Part shown: positions 1 to 6,877 of the stretch, piece after piece
Numbering within the stretch: position 1 is the stretch's first letter
Layout: every line of letters begins with the position of its first letter
NCBI GenBank assembly: GCA_964370765.1
Contig: CAYJKW010000007.1
Location: 1-57,288 of the forward strand
Reading direction: 5' to 3'
Source: CAYJBH01 sp964370765
Lineage (GTDB): Bacteria; Bacillota; Clostridia; Oscillospirales; Ruminococcaceae
Length of the DNA stretch: 57,288 bases
The notes under the pieces: model-generated
The model's database searches: none
The model's input: only the letters and a program-made list of their open reading frames with translations
What the model was told of the DNA's origin: nothing
Program-made: the position numbers and the translations under genes

Positions 1-1
1 T

Positions 2-319
2 CTTAAGCCTTTTGGAAACCATGCGGCTTACTCTGCATCAAAATACGGTGTAGTTGGTCTTTCTGAGGTTGCAAGGATGGAGCTGTCGTCCTATAATGTA
101 AGGGTGATGAGAATCTGTCCGGGAGCAGTTGCGACAGAGCTTTTAAGCCACACAACAAGCGATGAGATTAAATCTGGCTACAACGTATGGAAAGAAACGG
201 TAGGGGCAACAAGTATAACGGTGCAGGACGTTGCAAAGACAATTAAATTTGCTTATGAATTACCACAGGGTGTAAACCTTAGGGAAATTCAGATTGCCGA
301 TACAAAACAAGACGCATAA
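2..319 (+). CDS. Short-chain dehydrogenase/reductase, C-terminal part (truncated by window edge)
   Basis: The reading frame is open from the first bases of the window, so only about the last 105 residues are visible. It contains the classical SDR catalytic signature Y-S-A-S-K (residues about 10-14 of the visible part), followed by a helix and a P-G-A-V-A-T-E-L segment typical of the stretch after the active site. SDR proteins are NAD(P)-dependent oxidoreductases; the Tyr and Lys form the catalytic pair. The Rossmann nucleotide-binding half lies outside the window, so the substrate cannot be guessed. The gene ends in TAA and is followed at once by a hairpin terminator. Confidence 0.85.
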   Translation, partial: LKPFGNHAAYSASKYGVVGLSEVARMELSSYNVRVMRICPGAVATELLSHTTSDEIKSGYNVWKETVGATSITVQDVAKTIKFAYELPQGVNLREIQIADTKQDA

Positions 320-328
320 TATAACTTA

Positions 329-358
329 AAAACACACAGTCAATCGGCTGTGTGTTTT
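329..358 (+). terminator. Hairpin terminator after the SDR gene
   Basis: An 11-bp perfect stem, AAAACACACAG (329-339) and CTGTGTGTTTT (348-358), with an 8-nt loop, ten bases after the stop codon. The arms start with A and end with T, so it can work in both directions. The same ACACACAG/CTGTGTGT arms recur at 1523-1559 and 55294-55324. Confidence 0.75.
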
Positions 359-470
359 GTTATGATATAAATAACTTTATACGTTTTTGGTTATGCTAGC
401 CGTAACTATAGGCAGCGCGTTAGAACAGCTTTATATAATTGTGCTTATTGTCGCAACACCGTATCCAAAA

Positions 471-1208
471 CTATAGAAAAGCAATCTCCAGCATTGCTAG
501 CATCTCTCGAATATAATATCCGGGCACCAACCCGGTTGCCGATATGCTGCTTACCGAACTTGCCTCATAACCATATAGTTTACTATAATAGATGGAGCGG
601 AATTGGTGAAAACCATCGGTCGCAATGATTATATTATCCGGTAGATTTTCAGCCGATATGATATCGGTAGAAAATTTTATGTTTTCCTGTGTGCTGGTGG
701 ATTTATCCTCTATGTATATTCTATCGGAATCAATTCCGTGCTCCACAAGATAGTTTTTCATTACCTCCCCTTCCGACATCGGCTCGCCGGCTGTAAGTCC
801 ACCGGAAACAACACAGGTGTAGTCAGGGTTTTCTGATAGCACATCATATGCGACATTCAGCCTTTCGGTAAGCATGAGTGAAGGACTGCCGTCCCTCACC
901 ATACAACCCATAACAACTACTGTTGCCGGTGCATCATGATCATAATCGTTAAAATATGCAGCATGTAGTAATACCGTCATAAAACTTAAACCGATTAGTG
1001 TTATGGCAACGACCACCACCTTTAACACCTTTGATAAAAGATGGTTATCCTTTATTAATAATGTTGCTAAGATTAAAAATCCATACACTAACAGTAAAAT
1101 ATTGCCGATATTACTAGAGCCGTATACAATGGGTAGTAATCCAAATATAAACGCTGTACCACAAAGAATAACTTTTAATATCTTAATTGTTTTTTTAGTT
1201 TTGGACAT
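471..1208 (-). CDS. YdcF/SanA-like membrane protein (DUF218)
   Basis: A protein of about 245 residues. The N-terminal third is hydrophobic, with about three membrane segments (residues about 10-30, 35-52, 63-85). The rest matches the DUF218/ElyC-SanA-YdcF fold: the V-V-M-G-C start of the first strand, V-V-S-G-G (about residue 137), G-E-V-M-K-N-Y-L, the E-x-x-S-x-S-T-x-E-N helix and I-I-A-T-D-G-F-H. Family members are linked to envelope metabolism, but their substrate is generally unknown. I chose the ATG at 1206-1208 because GGAG lies five bases upstream; the GTG two codons earlier overlaps that ribosome binding site. A promoter lies at 1268-1295. Confidence 0.8.
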   Translation of the reverse strand: MSKTKKTIKILKVILCGTAFIFGLLPIVYGSSNIGNILLLVYGFLILATLLIKDNHLLSKVLKVVVVAITLIGLSFMTVLLHAAYFNDYDHDAPATVVVMGCMVRDGSPSLMLTERLNVAYDVLSENPDYTCVVSGGLTAGEPMSEGEVMKNYLVEHGIDSDRIYIEDKSTSTQENIKFSTDIISAENLPDNIIIATDGFHQFRSIYYSKLYGYEASSVSSISATGLVPGYYIREMLAMLEIAFL

Positions 1209-1267
1209 CGTCACTCCATGTTAAAACTATTGTTGGTCGATTGATTTTTGTTGCAGATTTATCGGTA

Positions 1268-1295
1268 ATTATATCATACTGTTTTTTAGTGTTAA
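1268..1295 (-). promoter_or_regulatory. Sigma-A type promoter for the YdcF-like gene
   Basis: On the minus strand, TTAACA (1295-1290) and TATAAT (1273-1268) are separated by 16 bp. The predicted transcript would start near 1261 and leave a leader of about 50 nt before the ATG at 1208. Confidence 0.55.
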
Positions 1296-1327
1296 GGTCA
1301 ACTGTTTACCTGTATTTTTGACCTTAA
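1292..1327. repeat. 10-bp inverted repeat overlapping the -35 region
   Basis: TTAAGGTCAA (1292-1301) and TTGACCTTAA (1318-1327) are perfect inverted copies 16 bp apart. They overlap and lie just upstream of the -35 box of the YdcF-like gene, so an operator is as likely as an RNA hairpin. The 9-mer TAAGGTCAA recurs at 2254-2262, upstream of the other leftward gene. Confidence 0.5.
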
Positions 1328-1522
1328 ACTTAATGCTTTGCAGCCATCCACCCGTGAGGATGTTAAATCACTCCCGTGCTCACAGAGGTCAAATGTCAGG
1401 CTTTAGCGTAGTTGCCTTTAACTACTTCGATAAAATTATCTACATTAGCCCAATACACTGCTAGGTATTTTAATATACCTATAAAGATAACTGTTATTAG
1501 GTGGGTAAAAGCTATACAACAC

Positions 1523-1559
1523 AAGATAACACACAGCCCACCGGACTGTGTGTTATCTT
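1523..1559 (-). terminator. Long hairpin downstream of the 1632-2192 gene
   Basis: A 14-bp perfect stem, AAGATAACACACAG (1523-1536) and CTGTGTGTTATCTT (1546-1559), with a 9-nt loop. It lies 73 bp past the stop of the leftward gene at 1632. No clear T run follows on either strand, so it may terminate weakly or cap the mRNA end. Confidence 0.55.
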
Positions 1560-1631
1560 AGTAAATATTAAATCTGACATTAAAGCGTTAATTAGATAGT
1601 CGCTATCAATAAGGCACTGGTTAATGTAACT

Positions 1632-2192
1632 TTACTCAGGCATGTCATCCTCAGCAGAGGTAAGACATTCGAGTTCAGCGTAGTCCTGTAACTCTTTTTC
1701 AACCAGTAGGTAGAACTGTTCAAGTTTTGAAACATCGTCGGCTATAATCAACACTTCATCATAGGTTATATTAATGATATCAATACAATTATACAGTGTG
1801 GATGTTGCGAGTAATAACTTAACGTTATCATCACAGGATTCATCAAATGTAATTGTATGGTGGTGATAAAGCTGCCTATAGTCTTTAAATATATGCACAG
1901 AGCCTAATGGTAGAGTAAGGTTAAGGTTGTTTAGTGCATCTAACGCAGGCAGGTAGTTGTTATCCGATATATTCATAGCGATAGTGGTAAAAAATTGTAT
2001 AGCCAACTGTGAATCATCCACCTCATACGGAGCGGCTACAATCTCCATCATGGATAGTTGGCTTGTCCTACCAAGGTCGGTAAGCTCTACCTTAAGAATG
2101 GTTGTATCGTCCTGGCTATCGATCTCACAACTGATACCTTGTTCCGTAAGGTGTTGCTTAAAGTGATTTAAAACAAACATGTACTTGTCCAT
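1632..2192 (-). CDS. Uncharacterised 186-residue protein, possibly YbjN/secretion-chaperone-like
   Basis: A soluble, acidic protein with no signal peptide or membrane segment. The pattern resembles, from memory, the YbjN/type III secretion chaperone-like fold: an N-terminal helix, two strands with an acidic turn (S-Q-D-D-T-T), an L-A-I-Q-F-F-T-T-I helix, then L-x-x-L-N-x-L-N-x-x-L-P-L-G. This assignment is tentative. The ATG start has AAGGA about nine bases upstream. The gene is divergent from the LuxR-type regulator and shares a 353-bp upstream region with it. A chaperone role for the injection system is conceivable, but the evidence is only position and a weak fold resemblance. Confidence 0.6.
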   Translation of the reverse strand: MDKYMFVLNHFKQHLTEQGISCEIDSQDDTTILKVELTDLGRTSQLSMMEIVAAPYEVDDSQLAIQFFTTIAMNISDNNYLPALDALNNLNLTLPLGSVHIFKDYRQLYHHHTITFDESCDDNVKLLLATSTLYNCIDIINITYDEVLIIADDVSKLEQFYLLVEKELQDYAELECLTSAEDDMPE

Positions 2193-2363
2193 ATAGCTTA
2201 ATCCTTATATGTAGTGTGCTAATATTTTTAAAATCAAAGTTTATCACTGCCGGTAAGGTCAAACCTAACTGATTTGTTCGGTGGAAAATACACATAAAAA
2301 TTAATGTCAAATCAATTATTCGGTATATAATGATAGTATATCAACTGCGCCTTGTTATTTCTA

Positions 2364-2379
2364 CTGTACTTTAGTATAG
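2364..2379. promoter_or_regulatory. Candidate LuxR-type operator, copy 1
   Basis: CTGTACTTTAGTATAG is a near-perfect dyad: 7-bp arms with one mismatch and a 2-bp centre. The 17-bp string at 2363-2379 occurs again, exactly reverse-complemented, at 4088-4104. A weak -10-like TAATGT starts 39 bp from the dyad start, the same offset as TATAAT from copy 2. Autoregulation is inferred. Confidence 0.6.
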
Positions 2380-2405
2380 GTTTTGTAGATTAGAACAGCT
2401 AGTAA

Positions 2406-2419
2406 TGTCTAATTAGACA
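2406..2419. promoter_or_regulatory. Perfect 14-bp palindrome TGTCTAATTAGACA
   Basis: A perfect palindrome 27 bp downstream of operator copy 1. If the regulator promoter has the same layout as the injection-system promoter, this palindrome covers its start site, where a repressor could block it. No second copy was noticed. Confidence 0.4.
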
Positions 2420-2545
2420 AAATTAACAAAAAACACCAAAATATATTGCATTTGAGAAAAAAATGTTGTAAAATTGAATAAAATAAAAGTTGATATAGTG
2501 TGTAATAGATAAAATTGCAGGCATTTTTGCCAGTAAGGGGGAACG

Positions 2546-4042
2546 TTGATTGAGTTAAAAGGTTTTACGACCCTAATAGAGCAAAAAAAATATAAAGAGG
2601 TATTAAGTTCCTTAGCCGAGATAGATTACCTTAAGTTGACCTTGTCTGAGATTTTAGAAATTTATTCTTTTACAAAATCAATTCCAAAGGAATATAGGTA
2701 TAAAAGCGCCACACATATTGTAGATAGCGCGCACGCCTGTAAGATGGTTGGTGATTTGGCTGAGTTTGAGGAGCTGTATAGGGCATTAGTCGCACTTCGC
2801 GATGAGTCGCGCGATAACTCCAACGAAAAAGAGAAGCTAGAGCACTGTATAAGCCGTGTTAATTTAATGCGATCAAAAACCAACAATGCACAAACATTAA
2901 TACTGTTATGTGCAATGATAGACAAAGCCGGGAAAAATTATAATATACTTCCCTGTACTGCTACATCAAAAAAACCAAGTGTGTTGCGCGGAACGATGGA
3001 TTGCTCCGAATGGGGCAAATATTATAAAGCAGTAAAAAGCATCTTGCTACCTATTCTAGAAAAACTTGGAGATTTTGACGGTAGGTGTGCAGTGGAGCTT
3101 GCGATAGGCGAGCTGTGCATGGAAAAAGGAGATTTTAACGGCGCTTTATTGTCCCTTGGAATTGCAGTTACATCGCAAGACCCTGAAATAAGGTGTGGGG
3201 CTTACTATGCCTTAGCAAAACTTTACCTTTTTGAGGGTGACAAAGAAAAGGCACAAGCCACTATTAATACTGCCAAACAGTTTGTCGACGATACAGGTGC
3301 ACACTGGCTTCGTGACAATATTAATGCTACTCTTGCTGATATTGCCATTTATAACGGGGAGATGGAGTTTGTCGAGAAGTGGATGTCTGATATGGAGTGG
3401 GTAGTTAATGAAAAGGTTTTGCCGGACACCGAGTTTATAAAACTTATTTATGCCAAGGCCTTGTTGTCAAAAGGGGAGTGGCGTGAGGCAACGATGCTAC
3501 TTCAAAATTTATCAGAATACTTTGAGGATAATTCACGGCCGCTTGAGTCGATAGATTGCAAGGTGCTTTGCGCTATTTCCTTAATGCAGCTTGATAGTGA
3601 CGATAAAGCGATAGAGTTATTACATACAGCAATCTGCGAAGCTAAACCTTATGGTTATACAAATATATTTGCCGAAAAAGGCAAGCTTATGTTTAGGTTG
3701 CTTGGCAAATACCAGAAGTCATATCAGCCGGAAAATGGGCAGAGTAAATTTATCAACGCTATCTCAGCGCAGACAAAAAAAGCATCACTTGCCTTAGCGT
3801 CGGAATTTGGGTGCAACGAGGCATCGGATAGCGATACCAACGAAACTCCCTCCTTAACTGACACCGAGGTTAGAATACTACAGATGTTAAACGAGGGGGT
3901 AAGCAATAAGGTGATAGGCATTGATCTTGATATAAAACTTACCACTGTTAAATTTCATGTGAAAAATCTTTTTACAAAATTTAATGTACAAAACAGGGTC
4001 GAGCTGTTAAATAGGGCGCGTGCGCTAAAATTGATTAGTTAA
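2546..4042 (+). CDS. LuxR-type transcriptional regulator with TPR-like N-terminal region
   Basis: A 498-residue protein. The C-terminal residues (about 437-498) form a clear LuxR/GerE helix-turn-helix: L-T-x-T-E-x-x-I-L, then G-x-S-N-K-x-I-G, T-V-K-F-H-V-K-N-L and K-x-x-V-x-N-R-x-E-L. The rest is helical with repeated A-x-x-L-A/Y-x-x-G-D units (about 180-400), resembling the TPR sensor part of MalT/LAL-type regulators but without their ATPase. The start is TTG at 2546, served by AGGGGG four bases upstream. Its position directly before the injection-system operon, and the paired dyads on both sides of it, make it the likely activator of that operon. Confidence 0.85.
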   Translation: MIELKGFTTLIEQKKYKEVLSSLAEIDYLKLTLSEILEIYSFTKSIPKEYRYKSATHIVDSAHACKMVGDLAEFEELYRALVALRDESRDNSNEKEKLEHCISRVNLMRSKTNNAQTLILLCAMIDKAGKNYNILPCTATSKKPSVLRGTMDCSEWGKYYKAVKSILLPILEKLGDFDGRCAVELAIGELCMEKGDFNGALLSLGIAVTSQDPEIRCGAYYALAKLYLFEGDKEKAQATINTAKQFVDDTGAHWLRDNINATLADIAIYNGEMEFVEKWMSDMEWVVNEKVLPDTEFIKLIYAKALLSKGEWREATMLLQNLSEYFEDNSRPLESIDCKVLCAISLMQLDSDDKAIELLHTAICEAKPYGYTNIFAEKGKLMFRLLGKYQKSYQPENGQSKFINAISAQTKKASLALASEFGCNEASDSDTNETPSLTDTEVRILQMLNEGVSNKVIGIDLDIKLTTVKFHVKNLFTKFNVQNRVELLNRARALKLIS

Positions 4043-4070
4043 AACTACTAAATTTTCGGCAACAATTAAC

Positions 4071-4120
4071 AAAAAACCATTTATAAACTATACTAAAGTA
4101 CAGTTTATAAATGGTTTTTT
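4071..4120 (+). terminator. Large hairpin after the regulator gene, with the operator in its loop region
   Basis: The 19-bp arms AAAAAACCATTTATAAACT (4071-4089) and its exact complement (4102-4120, ending in six T) form a rho-independent terminator for the regulator. The loop (4090-4101) together with the inner arm bases makes up operator copy 2, so one palindrome appears to serve both termination and regulator binding. Confidence 0.75.
4088..4103. promoter_or_regulatory. Candidate LuxR-type operator, copy 2, at the injection-system promoter
   Basis: CTATACTAAAGTACAG is the exact reverse complement of copy 1. It abuts the -35 hexamer at 4104 and is centred about 43 bp before the predicted start site near 4139, the usual position for class II LuxR-type activators (lux box near -42.5). 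Binding by the adjacent LuxR-type protein is inferred. Confidence 0.6.
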
Positions 4121-4132
4121 ATTTGTTATAAT
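4104..4132 (+). promoter_or_regulatory. Promoter of the injection-system operon
   Basis: A perfect TATAAT (4127-4132) lies 17 bp from a poor -35, TTTATA (4104-4109, four of six). A good -10 with a weak -35 next to a dyad is typical of an activator-dependent promoter. Transcription would start near 4139. Confidence 0.6.
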
Positions 4133-4200
4133 TTAAGTGTAGAATTTTGTCGATGTTTAAGTTGCGTTATTTTATAGATGTAGGTGTTATTTTGGGAATT

Positions 4201-4989
4201 ATGTCAAATAGCCTTAAAATTGAAAAAAACAAAGAGATATTAATGCGGCTGCAGGCACCAGCACATATCGTTAAAAGCCATTTTTCTGAGCACGAAAAGG
4301 TTGAGGGGCTTATATCCGATAAAACGCAAAATTCTTTTTTAGGGTGTGATAGATTATTAAAGTATGACACTATATTTGGAACAATTCAATTTGCCTATGA
4401 TAGCAGAAAAAAATTAACATTTTTGTTTGCTAACATTAAGACATCGATTATGGACACAGCTGCATCGAGATACCAAAAAGAGTTGGTAGAAGGGCAGATG
4501 AGAAACAGCTTAAAAACCAACAGCGTCAACCTTGCATATTCCTCCAAACGCTTTGAGGACTCAGCGTCGATATTTTTTAAAAAAGATACAAAACCATGGA
4601 GAGAAAGCACGGTAGCACCATACCTTAGGAGGGAGAACCTTGAATCTTTGGCAAAAACCATGCCCTTTTTACAGAGTAAAACACAGCAACGACAACGGCT
4701 TGATCTGGTAGCAAGGGACCTTGCACTAAAGGCAGAATATGCATCGGCGCAGGGGATTACCAAAACCGGTATCGCCCATCAACAGCATGAAAACCTTAGA
4801 ATGATGGAGACGCTAAACAGTATCATTGCAAGAAAAACAAGCATGACCAACATGTTTTTTAATAAAATTAACTCGGTATACGATATTCAGAAAAAGGAAA
4901 TTTACAACTACTACAAAAATATTCAAGAGGTGGAAACACAAAATCTTGAAAGCAGTACGCAAGACCCACTTGAGGAAGATGAAGAATAA
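4201..4989 (+). CDS. Uncharacterised first gene of the injection-system operon
   Basis: About 262 residues, not recognised. It is soluble, largely helical and rich in Lys, Ser and Gln, with an acidic C-terminus (L-E-E-D-E-E). There is no signal peptide. I place the start at ATG 4201, because the predicted transcript starts near 4139 and the codons before 4201 translate as a hydrophobic string that looks like leader sequence. ATG 4153 or TTG 4147 would add 16-18 residues, and no start has a good ribosome binding site. Being first in the operon and directly before the AAA+ ATPase, it could be a regulatory or assembly factor, but no function can be read from the sequence. Confidence 0.6.
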   Translation: MSNSLKIEKNKEILMRLQAPAHIVKSHFSEHEKVEGLISDKTQNSFLGCDRLLKYDTIFGTIQFAYDSRKKLTFLFANIKTSIMDTAASRYQKELVEGQMRNSLKTNSVNLAYSSKRFEDSASIFFKKDTKPWRESTVAPYLRRENLESLAKTMPFLQSKTQQRQRLDLVARDLALKAEYASAQGITKTGIAHQQHENLRMMETLNSIIARKTSMTNMFFNKINSVYDIQKKEIYNYYKNIQEVETQNLESSTQDPLEEDEE

Positions 4990-5013
4990 ACATTTAACGA
5001 TAATGGGGTGTAG

Positions 5014-6852
5014 GTGACGACGATTAAAAACATAGCGGAATATAAGCAGGCAGTTTTCAAGATATGCGAGCTATTGCATACCGGCGATAGCCTTGCTTTT
5101 TCTCGCTACAAGGAGTTAATAGTTGCCGAGCAGGATATAGATTTCATCGCACCTATCGGCTATATAGTCGACGCTTTTTCCCTTGGTGATAACGAGGCGC
5201 TTGCGCTGTGCATATGTGCAAAAAACCTATGGCAACACAAACCGATACCAACACTAGGTGAGCTTGCCGAGCTTTGCGAGTTACAGTCGGATAAAACACA
5301 CAATATCTTTTCTGTACAACAGGATGGTAGCGCCCTTTCTATTGCAGTTAGGCAATTTATAATGGCGGAGGATGCACCGTATATTCCCTTTGCACGACTG
5401 CATCTACCTACCGAGTCACAGCTTTTTCACTCGTTTGAAATAATGGACGAGCTTCAGACTTTTTGTAGCAACTTTTCATCGGTATCAGATGGTTGCTACG
5501 GTGCGGTTGTATTAACAGGTAAAAAGGGGGTAGGCAAAACATTTTTGCTAACAAGGCTAGCACAGCTAAACGGTGGTTCTCTAGTTGAGGTTGATGCGGC
5601 GATGACACCACCACAGTATGCACAGGAGATTGCAATAACAGCAACACTTTATCGAAGTATAGTCTGCATAACTAATGTGAATAACAATAATCAACAGAAT
5701 ACTCAGGCCGTTATAACATCGCTTTTTAAAAGGCTTTCACTGCTGTTTTTTGAGGGTGAACTACCCTTTGTAGATGAGCTTAGCAACACAGTGTTATTAA
5801 AAAGAGAAATTACCGGATTGGCACCATCGCAACGCAGCGAAGCGATTAAGCAACTTTTTGACATCTCTGACGATGGCGAAAAACTGCAAAATCATCACAC
5901 TATATATAGCGCAACCATAGGCAATCTAATTAGTGCAAAACTTCGCTACACAGCAGAGGTGCTATCGGGGGCAGTTGTTCAAGGTGATGAAAAGGCGATA
6001 ATTAAAATTATTAAAGATTGTTGTTCTGGGACTCTTGGCGATAATGCAACCAGAACGATAACGAATAAAAAGCTAAGCGATGTAATTTTGCCGATAGCAC
6101 AGACAAAGATGCTTAACCAGATAAGCTCATTTATTAGGAATAAAAGGACTGTTTATGAAAAATGGGACTTTAAGGCAAAGGTCCCATACGGAAGAGGCAT
6201 AACGATGCTGTTCTATGGTTCCTCCGGAACCGGAAAAACACTTGCTGCATCAGCGATGGCAAACGAGTTGGGGCTTGATCTTTATAGGGTTGACCTATCG
6301 CGATTGATAAGTAAATATATCGGAGAGACACAAAAAAATATCGGTAAGATATTTGATGATGCACAAAACTGTGATTGTATTTTATTTTTCGATGAGGCAG
6401 ATGCACTTTTCTCAAAACGTACCGACAACTCTGATGCGCAGGATAAATACTCAAATGCAGAGATAGCATACCTACTACAGCGAACCGAGCATTATGATGG
6501 GGCGATAATACTGGCTACAAATCTTCTGCAAAATTTTGATGAGGCATTTAGAAGAAGAATAGATTTTATGTTGCATTTTCCGCTACCGGACGAGAGATTA
6601 CGACAAAAGCTTTGGGATAACATCTTCCCGCCACAGGCCCCGGTAGAGGATATTAACACAGGACTTTTGGCAAAACATATAGAGTTATCCGGCGCGGGAA
6701 TTCGCAACTGTGCTGTAAATGCTGCACTTATCGCTGCAAGCGAGGGTAGCACGATAACAATGGCAAAAATAATTAAGGCAGCAGAGGCAGAGTATCAAAA
6801 GCAAAACAAGCAACTTCCGGTAAATCTTTTGGCAATGTTTACTGATGACTGA
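5014..6852 (+). CDS. AAA+ ATPase of the contractile injection system (Afp15-like)
   Basis: A 612-residue tandem P-loop protein. A first ATPase-like region has an intact Walker A G-K-K-G-V-G-K-T at 169-176. The second, canonical AAA+ module has Walker A G-S-S-G-T-G-K-T (402-409), Walker B I-L-F-F-D-E-A-D (Asp460, Glu461), sensor 1 in A-T-N and an arginine-finger run F-R-R-R. AAA+ proteins of this type are a conserved part of extracellular injection-system loci and are thought to help assembly; the exact task is unsettled. The start is GTG with GGGGTG upstream. The gene lies 24 bp after its neighbour and slightly overlaps the next open frame. Two paralogues occur at 41300-43369 and 43450-45642. 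Confidence 0.88.
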   Translation: MTTIKNIAEYKQAVFKICELLHTGDSLAFSRYKELIVAEQDIDFIAPIGYIVDAFSLGDNEALALCICAKNLWQHKPIPTLGELAELCELQSDKTHNIFSVQQDGSALSIAVRQFIMAEDAPYIPFARLHLPTESQLFHSFEIMDELQTFCSNFSSVSDGCYGAVVLTGKKGVGKTFLLTRLAQLNGGSLVEVDAAMTPPQYAQEIAITATLYRSIVCITNVNNNNQQNTQAVITSLFKRLSLLFFEGELPFVDELSNTVLLKREITGLAPSQRSEAIKQLFDISDDGEKLQNHHTIYSATIGNLISAKLRYTAEVLSGAVVQGDEKAIIKIIKDCCSGTLGDNATRTITNKKLSDVILPIAQTKMLNQISSFIRNKRTVYEKWDFKAKVPYGRGITMLFYGSSGTGKTLAASAMANELGLDLYRVDLSRLISKYIGETQKNIGKIFDDAQNCDCILFFDEADALFSKRTDNSDAQDKYSNAEIAYLLQRTEHYDGAIILATNLLQNFDEAFRRRIDFMLHFPLPDERLRQKLWDNIFPPQAPVEDINTGLLAKHIELSGAGIRNCAVNAALIAASEGSTITMAKIIKAAEAEYQKQNKQLPVNLLAMFTDD

Positions 6853-6877
6853 TAGATTAATAGGGTTAGGTTTTACT

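Larger units (their letters stand above)
1209..1631. other. Intergenic region between two leftward genes
   Basis: No convincing gene. It holds the promoter of the YdcF-like gene (1268-1295), a 10-bp inverted repeat just upstream of it (1292-1327) and the terminator of the next leftward gene (1523-1559). Nothing recognisable was seen between 1328 and 1522. Confidence 0.6.
2193..2545. promoter_or_regulatory. Divergent upstream region of the regulator gene
   Basis: A gene-free, AT-rich 353-bp region between divergent genes. It contains a TAAGGTCAA half-site (2254-2262), a CTGTACT-TT-AGTATAG dyad (2364-2379), a perfect 14-bp palindrome (2406-2419) and the ribosome binding site AGGGGG (2536-2541) of the regulator. 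Several AT-rich -10-like strings occur (for example TATAGT at 2494-2499), but no clear -35 partner was found, so the regulator promoter is not fixed. Confidence 0.5.

Noticed and set aside
4395..4763. 122-codon leftward open frame in the first operon gene
   Set aside because: Antisense to a longer forward gene with operon context; no recognisable pattern.
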